From contig NC_077222.1 in the NCBI RefSeq assembly GCF_024763615.1, positions 71,362,001 to 71,426,000 of the forward strand: a DNA stretch of 64,000 nucleotides. The letters are read 5' to 3'. The position numbers were made by a program, and so were the translations under genes. This DNA is from Phlebotomus papatasi (Eukaryota; Arthropoda; Insecta; Diptera; Psychodidae). The notes beneath the pieces are model-generated. The model saw only the letters and a list, made by a program, of their open reading frames with translations. It ran no database searches and was not told where the DNA came from. Below are positions 33,001 to 41,610 of this stretch, one piece after another. The first letter of the stretch is position 1; the number at the start of each line of letters is the position of its first letter.

Positions 33001-36000
33001 GAATCAAAAGATGATAATACCCCATGTCTGTTACTATTTGCCCTAACATTTTTGAGAATAGTCACAAAATTACCTTTTAGAAATCGGCTCGATAAACGCA
33101 TTTCCTTACAAAATAGAGGAAAATTACTTTCACAAAGTTGTAGAGTGATAAATTTCCTATAAAACTGTGCTAATTAGAAATTTTTGAAGCGCTCGAGTAG
33201 CTTGTAAAAAATAAAATATCCGTTTTGTGACTTTTTGCCGCAGTCTCCCCTATTCACTTAGATTCTGTTTTTCAATTATTTTTTTCTAAATATTACACTT
33301 TTTGTTTGATAAATATACACAGATATACTATATTAGACAATTAAAAACAAAATAAGAGTTTATAAATTTGTTCTTAAAAATATCCTTCCAAAGGATATTT
33401 GGCAGTTTATTATTTTATTTATATTATATTATCTGAAATTGAAAAAAAATTCATCTCTGTAAAAGTTGTAAAAGTGAGAAATGGCATGTCTGATATGCAA
33501 CTTTAATTGTGACACAAAGTTTGCAGAGTAACAGAGTGTTACTAATGAAATGTGCTAAATATTCTGAACTACTTGTGGTATTTTTGAAACTCAAAATATC
33601 TATTTTTGTAGCATTATCAGAAATATACAGTTTATTATGGTTTCTTTTTACCAGAACTGATTTGTAAGCAAACCATATCAATCACTGACTTCGAAACTCT
33701 GCTCTAACATTCTTAAGGATATTTTGATACAGAGAAATAAATATTATAGCATTATGTAGAAGCTAAAGAAAAAGAAAAAAAGAAGGTTATCTGAATCCCT
33801 TGTTGTTTGTAATATAAGATAATCTTTAGATTTGCCGGAAGAATGTTGTGATATTTTATATTTCCAAACAAAATCATACCATTATCATAAATTTTAAAGT
33901 CAGCATTTTTGTCATATATTTTTTTTATTTCACAAAATCGTTAATACACTGATGAGGAAATCAGAACAGTGTTTCAATCTTTTTATTTTGATGATACTCT
34001 TTCATCGATTCAATCTCTATATGACAGATATGGTAAAATGAGAACATAGTTGTTCAAAGGGAGAAATGGGACCACAAAATTTTCCTACTAACTACCAATT
34101 TGAACTTATAAATGTTAATGAGAGTTTTACTCAAAGTTGATGTATGAGAATGAAGTATAATCTGCTTCAATTAGTGTCCATTTTCTTTCGTTGGATCGTT
34201 ATATACTTTGGATTTTCCTAATTTTCTCACATATCTAATGAAAAACGTGGTATCAATCTTACTTAATCTTCTTGAAAAATTATTGTATAACCAATTGATA
34301 TACAGAAAAAAATGTTTCGTGAAATTGATCTTAAATGTTTGTGAATTCCTACTGGACACTTACGAAATGTTTGTAAATGTTTATCCTTTTTCATAAACAT
34401 TATTCGTATTATGATCACTTAAGAAGCATTTTTTGTTCTTTTACAAACATTTGCTCGTAAATGTTTGTGAACACACAAAAAATGATCGTAAAATTTTGTC
34501 ATTTGTTCGTGAAGTTTGGTCAAATAAACAAAAATGCACGAACAAATGCATGGAAACAAAAAAACGTCTCGTCAAGTGATTATGTTGCGAACAACATTTA
34601 TGAAAAAGTATACACTTTTACGAAGTTTTTAGTAGGTTATACGATTTACGAGCATTTCGCAAGTCTCCAATAGGAATTCACAAACTTACGAACAAACTTA
34701 CGAATTTTTTTTTCTGTATAACCTTGTGTTTTATATTGCTTAAGATCAAAGAAAGAGCAATATATACACAATCCTTTTTTTTCAAATTGTTGCCGAACTA
34801 GAGGTCAAACTGTAAGAGATATCTACTTTTGGTTTTTACTGACCCCTTATAAAAAACTTGTAAAAAAAAGCATTCTGGCCAATTAGGGTAAGTGTGCCAA
34901 ATTTCGGCATAATTGCATATAAGCACCGAAGTTCTAAGTTTGAAATGCATTATTTTAAATTCATATTGATATTTTTTGTTACTTCCTTTTCGGGAGGTTG
35001 TGTGGAACCTTGAAAACTAGTTAGTTTATCATCTTTGTTTTCTTTAAATTACTTTCTAGAATATTGAAAAACTAATAAAAATATGTGCATTGCTTTGGGT
35101 AGTATTCCGGCCACTTTGAGTGAAATTCCGGCCACCTTTTTTCTGACAACCTTTTGTAACGCAACGGCTAGAAAATTTCAAAACATCAAACGGAACGAGT
35201 TTAATATTTAGTTTAATACGTTTATATGACCCACAAGCCCAGAGATCTTCCGTGTAATTTGTCCTGAAGACCTGAAGAGTAGCATCTCAAATTTACGCGC
35301 AGATTCCCGTAGCAATTTTCCCTTCCTGAACTCTTCCAAGGCCTTTTCCACATCATCTTTTTCATAGAAGCGATGGTTTTTTTTCTCTGGACATTGTAGA
35401 ACTCAGAAATTGCAAAAAAAAAACATAAAATGAATAAAAAATTTAGGAAAGCAAAAGATGTTGCCGGAATAGGCAACACTACCTCACCGAAGAGACGCTA
35501 ACAAAGTATATACTTTTTTACGCGAAATACAGGATCCAACTGAAAAATTTCACCCGAAATTTGAAGATTGATTCACTATTAACATAAACAGAAACTATCT
35601 TTAATGAAAACTTATCAATTTTCATGAAAAACACCGAAGGAAAACCTTTTGCACTTCACCACAAAACGCAAGACTGCTAGAAACAATCGATCTGTCACAT
35701 TTTTTGTAAGACTCTTTCCACAGCTGAGTTTTTACAACGCAATTTAAATTCAAATTCTACCTAAAATTTAACGGTCTTTGTGTTAATACATCCTAAAATG
35801 AATAAATATTTAAAATCAAAATGAATTCATTGACTATTCGAAGATTAATTTTAATTAATTTATTTGCATGATCGAAATTACCTCAAAGTGGCCGAAATTA
35901 GAAGCTGGCCGAAATTTGGCACACTTCCCCTACTCCTCAAAAATTATATTTTTACTGCTTAAACTTAAAGAGAGAGTAGTATATAATCAGTTTTTTATTA

Positions 36001-37098
36001 AATTTGCCACGGTCCTTGAGCTTAAACAGTAAAAGATATTAAATTCCGGTTTTCGCTGACCCCCCTCCCCCATAAATGGCCATTATCTCGGACGGTCTTT
36101 TGTCTTTTCCTTGTCCCCTCCATCCCCTAAAAATCCATGATTTTTCAATTTTTCGCAGAACTGTCCTAAGCTTTTCAAAGATTTTCAGATATGTTTTAGA
36201 AGAGGTAGCCTAGACGTACATTTCGTCCATACGTACCTATGCTGGGATATTCGCCATTTTGAATTTTAAAATTTCAAAGTTCGATCACTTTAGGGGGTTC
36301 ATTTTTCAATCAATTTGCTTAAATTTGGATTTTTTGGAAAGGTCTTGAAATTTCTAACTTGATTTCATCGGTCTTAATCGATAATGAATTGGTCAAGTAA
36401 ATAAAGTTAAATTACTCTTTTAGAGAACTTATTTCTCGACTAATTTGGACAATTTAGGATTTTTAGATCAAGTTCTATTGAACTGTATCAAACATCAGGA
36501 CTTTGTAGAAAATTATTATAAAATTCTGAATTGTACAAATGACTTCCAATAAGACTTTGAATTGGAAAAGTTTAGAATGATGTTGGGGATGAGAAAAGGA
36601 GATGATAAAGAGAAAGCAGGAAGAGGAAAATAGCATCAATTTCTATTCAATAAATCAAATGGAAGGATATGAATGACTTCTGAAATTGTCTCTACAGGAA
36701 CAGATCGATTTGTCTTTCTTCTTTGTACATTTTCAGTGATTTCTCTTTGATTCTAATAAGATTATGTGTATAAATGCCTGGGTTTTGATGTTGATGAAAC
36801 ATCAGTAGAACGTTTTTCTTTTTTTTCCTGAATTCTTATCGCAGAACATTTATTTTATTGGTCTAATGGTGTCTCGTATGATGACTAGTAAATTATCATG
36901 ATAGTGTTTTTTTTTTTGATACTGCAAAGGAATTTGTCTGAACAAAAAATATTGACCTTTTTCTGGTTGAATGATGCTAATTTGTAGCGTTTATCTGTAT
37001 CTCTTTTTTTCAGAAACACCAGTACTAAAAGGGACGACACCTCCATCTCCCTCCATCACAAGAAATCATCGTGGCAGATCGTGCATGATTTCTCATAG
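21025..37098 (+). CDS. Candidate three-exon gene for a 67-residue basic protein
   Basis: Not recognised. Proposed coding exons are 21025-21046, 30125-30221 and 37014-37098. Exon 1 gives MTFERYR, is preceded by an in-frame stop at 20956-20958 and ends AGAG|GTAAGA. Exon 2 contains GKRYTEVDRET and SAPSYGGRSIAG and ends CG|GTGAGT. Exon 3 follows a strong CTCTTTTTTTCAG, contains KRDDTSISLHHKKSSWQ and ends TAG at 37096-37098. All three phases fit, and exon 3 codons end largely in C, as in real dipteran genes. The product is polar with no signal or membrane segment. Weak points are the poor pyrimidine tract before exon 2, a 9-kb intron 1 and a second open frame through exon 2 starting ATG at 30179. 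An AATAAA lies at 37258. Exons 2 and 3 may instead belong to a longer transcript. Confidence 0.4.
21047..22025. other. Stretch without recognised element
   Basis: Begins with the GTAAGA donor. Several short open frames occur, but none has codon bias, splice support or a recognisable domain. Confidence 0.35.
22026..22868. repeat. Direct tandem duplication of a ~290-bp unit, second copy carrying a MITE
   Basis: Copy 1 is 22026-22316 and copy 2 is 22317-22868. Both begin CACGTWCTTTATTGAACTG and run to GAAGAAAAATACAGT. They match closely except that copy 2 contains the 262-bp family N element at the TTA of GACTTTAAAATTG. Confidence 0.85.
22372..22633. mobile_element. Foldback MITE family N, isolated copy
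   Basis: Termini TGGCTCTGGCACACCTTTTA and TAAAAGGTGTGCCGGAGCCA; TTA at 22369-22371 and 22634-22636. The unfilled site is present in duplication copy 1. About nine more copies lie in the eIF5 intron. A TTA target suggests a PIF/Harbinger-like mobiliser, by inference. Confidence 0.9.
22994..23942. mobile_element. Element H, inserted in G2
   Basis: Termini CACGGTAAAAA and TTTTTACCGTG; 949 bp. The interior repeats the module AGCTCGTCCACGGACACC followed by AAATTTTTGG and AACAAATTTGTT-type sequence, directly about 113 bp apart and again near 23585. Comparison with G1 places the insertion at a GTG/TG site, so the duplication is only 2-3 bp. Superfamily undecided. Confidence 0.7.
23998..24231. mobile_element. 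MITE family E, copy 1, inserted in G2
   Basis: A 234-bp element, CAGTAGACTCTCTCTCAATC to TTGAGTGAGAGTCTACTG, with TA at 23996-23997 and 24232-24233. G1 keeps the uninterrupted AGTATGTTACC site. The CAGTAGAG/TA pattern suggests a pogo/Tigger-like family. Confidence 0.9.
24290..24527. mobile_element. MITE family I, copy 2 (piggyBac-like), inserted in G2
   Basis: CTCTTTCGTCTCTTTTGG to CGGTCCGGAAAGAG, with TTAA at 24286-24289 and 24528-24531. Near-identical to copy 1 at 12226, including ATCCGATTCTTGTGGATGAT. The corresponding site in G1 is CAATTCAATCTCAC, one base from a TTAA. Confidence 0.9.
24882..25223. repeat. Foldback made of tandem subrepeats (family M)
   Basis: The left half has two direct copies of a unit starting AGCCGTACTCACTATGGCG followed by CTGTTATCTTGTAATATCG. 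The right half has three copies of the exact complement (CGCCATAGTGAGTACGGCT). The two halves flank a short AT-rich spacer near 25010-25035. Units differ in the number of CGTTATCT repeats. Flanks also show imperfect complementarity. This organisation recalls Drosophila FB-type foldbacks; the family is not identified. Confidence 0.85.
25224..26608. other. Very AT-rich stretch without recognised features
   Basis: Long T- and A-rich tract with no open frame of coding character and no clear repeat boundary. Confidence 0.4.
26609..26915. mobile_element. MITE family W
   Basis: Termini GAATAACCTAATTCAGAAC and TTCTGAATTAGGCTATTC, TA flanks at 26607-26608 and 26916-26917. It is 307 bp with diverged arms and no other complete copy in the window. 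Confidence 0.6.
27015..27531. mobile_element. Inverted-repeat element Y with inner hairpin
   Basis: Arms CGGGCTTCAGACCTAAG and CTTAGGTCTGAAGCCCG are exact complements, with TA on both sides; complementarity continues about 50 nt. A second hairpin lies at 27178-27320 (CTACACACTAAAAGCAATTT against AAATTGCTTCTAGTGTTTAG). A third inverted pair (GGTTTAGCCCAGTTCCC at about 27350, GGGAACTGGGTTAAACC at 27537) interlocks with Y rather than nesting in it. Confidence 0.6.
27579..27842. repeat. Long near-perfect foldback
   Basis: The left arm begins CGATGTTTAAACTC and the right arm ends GAGTTTAAACATCG. Between them about 70 nt pair almost perfectly, including CGTTGCGTTGCTTGGATCAG and its complement. The loop near 27660-27750 has a second short inverted pair. 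The right arm carries about 13 extra bases. Confidence 0.8.
28009..28234. repeat. GGGATTTTGGC minisatellite
   Basis: About a dozen direct, imperfect copies of a unit of roughly 15-20 bp based on TTTCGGGATTTTGGC. It makes long but meaningless open frames on both strands (FGILA repeats on plus, KAKIP repeats on minus). A short inverted patch of the same motif (AAAATCCCGAAAGCCAAAA) lies at about 27853-27880. Confidence 0.85.
28235..30124. other. Repeat-poor stretch upstream of candidate exon 2
   Basis: No coding exon recognised. From about 29340 the base composition is more mixed and repeat-free, with CAGCTGCTGCAGTGCAGTTC near 29370. This could be a promoter or 5' UTR of an alternative transcript using the exon at 30125, but nothing fixes that. 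Confidence 0.25.
30222..31771. other. Candidate intron 2 of the 67-residue gene, unrecognised part
   Basis: Begins with GTGAGT. Short open frames are unconvincing. Around 31385-31570 short inverted patches such as ATCGATACTATCGA and TATCGACTGTCGA occur. Confidence 0.35.
31772..32215. mobile_element. MITE family L, copy 1
   Basis: Begins CAGAAAAGAATATTTCGC and ends in a T run plus GTG, flanked by TA. The interior is a long imperfect foldback rich in TTTGTAAA, CTCGTAAA and complements. Copy 2 at 34303 has cleaner ends. Confidence 0.7.
32349..33250. mobile_element. MITE family B, copy 3, inverted orientation
   Basis: 902 bp, GGGGAGACGGGCAAAAAATC to TTTTTGCCGCAGTCTCCCC, TA flanks at 32347-32348 and 33251-33252. 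Its interior matches copy 1 in reverse complement. Confidence 0.85.
33251..34302. other. Unrecognised intronic stretch
   Basis: AT-rich, no gene or element boundary seen. Confidence 0.35.
34303..34716. mobile_element. MITE family L, copy 2
   Basis: Starts CAGAAAAAAATGTTTCGTG and ends CGAATTTTTTTTTCTG, TA at 34301-34302 and 34717-34718; 414 bp, foldback interior as in copy 1. Confidence 0.8.
34886..35930. mobile_element. MITE family A, long variant (copy 4)
   Basis: GGGTAAGTGTGCCAAATTTC to AAATTTGGCACACTTCCCC, TA flanks (34884-34885, 35931-35932). It is 1045 bp against about 427 bp for other copies. The extra 600 bp follow a doubled TTCCGGCCAC motif near 35107-35140 and contain no recognisable transposase. 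Confidence 0.75.
35931..37013. other. Intronic stretch before candidate exon 3
   Basis: No exon or element recognised. It ends in a strong CT-rich tract and CAG at 37011-37013. Confidence 0.4.
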
Positions 37099-37257
37099 GC
37101 GGTGTTTAAGTCATAGGTATTTTCAAAGCTATTTTGGCAAAAAAAAAGGAATTGTACAATTTGTTGATTGAATTTTTTTGCAGGACTTCAAAATTTTCCA
37201 GCAATAGACATCGAAAATTGCAGCCATTCAGAGAAACGTGAGACCCCAAAAAAGGGA

Positions 37258-37263
37258 AATAAA
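37258..37263 (+). terminator. AATAAA downstream of candidate exon 3
   Basis: Canonical hexamer 160 nt past the proposed stop. A TTTTTTTGCAG acceptor at about 37172-37182 shows a further 3' UTR exon is possible. Confidence 0.35.
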
Positions 37264-38435
37264 GTCTCAATAATACACATTACACATAAAAATCAATAGC
37301 ATCTCCACGCGCACTTTGAATGCGTAATTTTTTATTTACAAAGAAAAACAAATTATAATTACTCTGGGAGAGAAAAAAAGGAAAAGCAAAAGCGGAAAGA
37401 GTGCTACGGGAAGAGTACGCTGGAGCTGAAGAAGGAAATTGATATTCAAGGATTGAAAATTGAATTTGAAAGAAAAAGAGGAAAAGGTTTGACAATATCT
37501 CCAGGAGAAAAAGAAAAGAAATAATAAGTAGCAGTGAAGGAAAAGCCTAAAGGAAATTTCTTGCAAGATAGGAAGAGAGATCAAAGAAAAATCTCTTTCT
37601 TTCGCACAAAAAAAAAAAACGATTAAATTTTTTGAAATTGTTTTTGGGCAATTGATTTTGACAATTTGAAAATCGGAAGCAGAAAAAGGAGAATTCCTCT
37701 CTTCATATGCATATACTATTAGTAGGGTCGTCAAAATCGACGGAATTTGCTGAAAATTTCACATTTCAATTCTTGTGCAAGATTGATTTGTTTCATCACA
37801 ACAAGCATTCTATAAGATTTGGAAAAGAAATCATACCATATGGTAATAACAGTGGCGGTGGACATTGATTCAGTCATCTTCAGGAGGATACCGCAAAAGC
37901 TAATGCATTCAACTGATTGTCCCAATTGAGTGAGAAGAGAGGATAACGTGATTTCTGTCGAAAACACTGAGAAAAAAGGGAAATTTTAAGTCTCGAAAAA
38001 ATTGTCACTAACATCGTACACCTATCCACTCGAGACAAAATCCAGGAGATCTTTAAAATTTGGTGGTAAGTTCTTGTTTTTTAATTAGAGTTGAAACATA
38101 TTGTCTGTCTATTGCTTTGGTTTCGTTTAGTTTAGTCTGTCTAATTAGGACAGAACAAAAAATGATAGTAATGCCCTAAACCAGGGGCGTGACGTCCCAT
38201 GTTTCTAGCGTGCTGAAAAAACTTTTGAGTTTATTAGCTATTTTATGTCATTGTATAATGAATTAGCAAATAACACAAATACAAAATAAGAGTCAATTTA
38301 ATATAGAATAGGCAACCGAAAACCCCAAATTGGCAACCTACGTAGTTTTGGAGATATCTCGTGAAATGTGCACGAAAACAGGAAAAAATTTACACTAAAA
38401 CTGGTCGCATTTTTCAGAGCTAATGTCACCCCCTT
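37264..38435. other. Purine-rich then unremarkable intergenic stretch
   Basis: About 37360-37620 is strongly GA-rich on the plus strand, which creates an ATG-less plus open frame and a long minus open frame of phenylalanine and leucine runs. I regard both as compositional. The rest shows nothing. Confidence 0.4.
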
Positions 38436-38650
38436 GTCCTAGACACACTTTCAAGTTAAGCCGAGAGACGACTTAACGTAATTGTAATCAAAATCATAAT
38501 TTAACTGAATGCCCGCCCATCAGTTTCTCTCTAAGCTGTTTCTCCGCTTAAGCCGAGAGACGTATTAGTCGGAAACTAATGGAAATATAATCTGATTATT
38601 ATTTTTATTATCATTACGTTAAGCCGTCTCTCGGCTTAAGAGAAACTGTA
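38436..38650. mobile_element. MITE family O, copy 1
   Basis: Left end CCTAGACACACTTTCAAG, then TTAAGCCGAGAGACG. The complement CGTCTCTCGGCTTAA lies at about 38620-38638. A middle TTAAGCCGAGAGACG repeats the motif. The outermost right terminus present in copy 2 is missing. Confidence 0.65.
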
Positions 38651-39231
38651 GGAAAATGAATTATACTTTATAAATATCACAATTAAATACAAATTTCCAT
38701 TGAAAAAATGTCTCAAATCCTATGGAATAAATATTTTATAGCCACAATTTTACACTTAAGTGTAAATAATTTATCAATCCTTTAAATTACATTTTTATTT
38801 TCGGTCTAAAAAAGAAATACTATTAATTAGACATACAAACATGAATAAGTAATATGAGACCTGTATTTTGTGACGAGGAAAATTCATAGATTTGGATTAA
38901 ATATCTGGTGAAACCATTTTTTGACTATATTCAAAATGAAACTGTAATTATTGACCGTTATTTCATTAAATTTTTATTCTTCCCTATTATACTTTTTCAT
39001 AACCCTGGGAATTTTGAAAAAGTATCGAAATTATTTACAACATTTTAGAGTATGTAGAGTTCGTGTGTACGAGTGTTTTTAGACAATTTTTTACAGCAAG
39101 TGATTAAAAAATCAAAGATAAGCTCGGATAAGCTTGTGGTAGCTGAGATTTTTTTACCGATAAACTCGAAATGTAAAGTTTCTCAGTCTCTGGTCAAGTT
39201 TTGAACCTCATTTTATTTATTGAGGATGGTT
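38651..39231. other. Intergenic stretch without recognised features
   Basis: AT-rich, nothing identified. Confidence 0.35.
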
Positions 39232-40175
39232 TCTTAGGAAGGCAAAATCACAGGTGTTGCCTTCGTTAATCTCTCGGCAGACTTTGTCACAGTAAACCAC
39301 AGAATCCTTCTCTCAAAGATCTACAATCTAACAAATAACTACGGCCTCGCACAGATGATTGGGGTTCTTTTAGAAAACCGAAGATTCTTTGTTGAGTTCC
39401 GTGGTCAGAAAAGCAGATGAAGACTGCAAAAAATGGCCTACTGCAAGGTAGTGTCCTAGCTCCTACTTTGTTTACAAATGATCCGCCACTATCGTGTCCA
39501 TCCAAGTTCATCTTGTACGCAGATGATTTGGCTCTAGCTGTTAAAGAAACACGTTTCAAGATGTGGAGACCCAGCTTGGGACCTGCCTTGTAGAGTTTTC
39601 CAAATTCTACAAGGAAAATCAACTAAAACTAATTTTCTCTAAAACAGAGGTTAAGTTGTTTCCATCTGCGTTACAGGTGGGCCAAAACTCACTTGAATGT
39701 AAGATGTGAGGGGAACGACCAATACCATATAAAATTTTAACACGGTTTCTTGACTCTTTGGATTAATTCATTAAGCGTCCCAACATCCCTTCTTCCCCCT
39801 ATTACTCTAGGGCCTACTACTACCTTGGTAAGCTGCTTGGACTTCTAAATGATTAGAATGTTGGAGTATTTGTAGTTTTTGTCTCGCTTTCATTTCTTTT
39901 TTTACTATTGCACCGATGCAATATTTTGCTGCACACTAGCCAAACAGCTGTTATAGCTAGGCTCTCGGTCTTACCATTATGACACTTATGGACAAACTCA
40001 CAATTTCAAAATATTGTAAAAGTGTAAACCTGACAAACACACAACCTGCGAAGGGGTTTTCCATTGTTTTACCCTGGTGGTTGGTCATCAACACTAAGAC
40101 GGCGATGGCCACAAGGTAAGGTGGGTCGGTCACATGTGATTGTCGATGGTAATGAAGAAATAAATACAATACAAT
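39232..40175 (+). pseudogene. Jockey-like non-LTR retrotransposon remnant (reverse transcriptase)
   Basis: Plus-strand frames give GVAFVNLSADFVTVNHRILL and, after a stop and a frame change near 39420, LLQGSVLAPTLF and KFILYADDLALA. These are the NH-R, QGSVLAPTLF and YADD landmarks of a non-LTR reverse transcriptase of the Jockey/CR1 type. The catalytic YADD survives, but stops, shifts and missing sequence make it inactive. The 3' part ends with a UTR-like stretch and AATAAATACAATACAATAC near 40155-40175, which I take as the tail. Confidence 0.75.
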
Positions 40176-40459
40176 ACTGTAGAGGTCTCAAGATAAAACA
40201 GAAGAATGGGAAGTAGGGTGTTCCAAAAATTTTTTTTTTAAATTTCTTTTTGCCCCGGCTGGAAAATTGTTCTATATGATGAGACAATAAAATGCTTCTT
40301 AGACAAGAATAAGATTGGACGCTGTTTAGAGTTAGAGGTGGCTCAACGGCAATCTTTGTAGTGAAAAATCACGAAAATTCACAAATTCGCCAGGAATAAA
40401 TTTCTCTGTGGAAGACTTTTTTATTTTTTATTTTCTTTATTCTCTTTCTTATATTTTTT

Positions 40460-40740
40460 TATTTTCTAAACGCTCTCTAAAATCGTGTGTAAAATACGCA
40501 CAGGGCTAGTAAAAAACATACCTAGAATCGTTTGCAAAACACGCACAGCACGATTATAAAATGGTTAAGAATGCGCTTAAAATCACGCACAGCTCAATCA
40601 AATAAGGGTTAATGCGCTTAAAATCACGCACAGCTAAATTAGAAAATGGTAAATGCGCTTAAAATTACGCAAAGCTTAATCATAAAATGGTAAATGTGCT
40701 TAAAATCACGCACAGCTCAATCATAAAACGGTTAAGAAAT
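40460..40740. repeat. Minisatellite of 41-bp units upstream of eIF5
   Basis: ATGCGCTTAAAATCACGCAC (or one-base variants) recurs at 40571, 40612, 40653 and 40694, an exact 41-bp period. Diverged units extend left to about 40460. Each unit ends with CAATCATAAAATGGTTA-like sequence. Confidence 0.85.
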
Positions 40741-41610
40741 CGCTCTAAGGAATTTCCAGTGAATTTTGTTCTAAGCTAGAGTCTTTGTATTTTTGCAAGG
40801 AGCCTCTATCACACAAGTGAGGCATTTCTAGTGGTCGGAGCGAGGGCTCATGTAGATGATAAGTAGTCCTAAGTATCCTTTACAATTAGCAAAGGACAGC
40901 ACCTCAATATTTTGTTACGTTTTCTGTATATGAATTTTCAAGTGACCAACTCTAGGGTAAAATTTTGGTGATTTTTAGTGAAATTTCATATGTGAGCCAC
41001 CTAGCGGTAATTTCTCAAACTTGGTATGTTCTTAAATTTGTAGTATAACTCGAGTAGTGTAGGCTTTCAAATAAGTAGCCTGGTGGATCAATGATTCTCT
41101 GTTAAGGATCTTGGCCCAAAATCATGCATTTTAGTGATCCAAGTAAGAGGCCCTGTGAAGTTTTCTTTGAAAGTTTACTGAATTCTATTTTTCCAAAGAG
41201 ATTGGCATTTAAATGTATACTTCGGGAGAGAAATCCATAAAGAATTTATTAAGAAAGAGATCCGTTGTATTCCAGTTCTTACGTCTGAACTCTCTGAGGA
41301 GTTCCTTTTGAAAAACAGTGATCTGGAATGTTTCCTTTTACGTATTAATTCTATATTTTAGGTGAGCAAATGCCTATTTCTTCTTCAAAAGCTAATTTAT
41401 GTTTATCATTAAATTACCGTTTTTCTTTGTTGAGACAGTCAATATGTTTCAGTTCCTATTTTCTGGAGGATTTTGAACTGAATTTAACTATATTAAACTT
41501 TTCTCTGCAGTTACTGAATTATATCTCAGAAATTGATTGTATTTGAGGACAGAAAAATTTCCCAAAGAATATCATCTCCAGATTAAATTGGAAGAGAGAT
41601 AGCCATCAAG
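40741..41610. other. Upstream region and probable 5' UTR of eIF5
   Basis: TTCTCTGCAG at 41501-41510 is a good acceptor, so the leader immediately before the start probably begins at 41511. A matching donor may be GTGAGC at about 41361 (TATTTTAG|GTGAGC). The transcription start was not located. Confidence 0.35.

Noticed and set aside
37336..37734. 132-codon minus-strand frame rich in Phe and Leu
   Set aside because: Complement of a GA-rich tract; low complexity, no homology recognised. The plus strand is also open there without an ATG.
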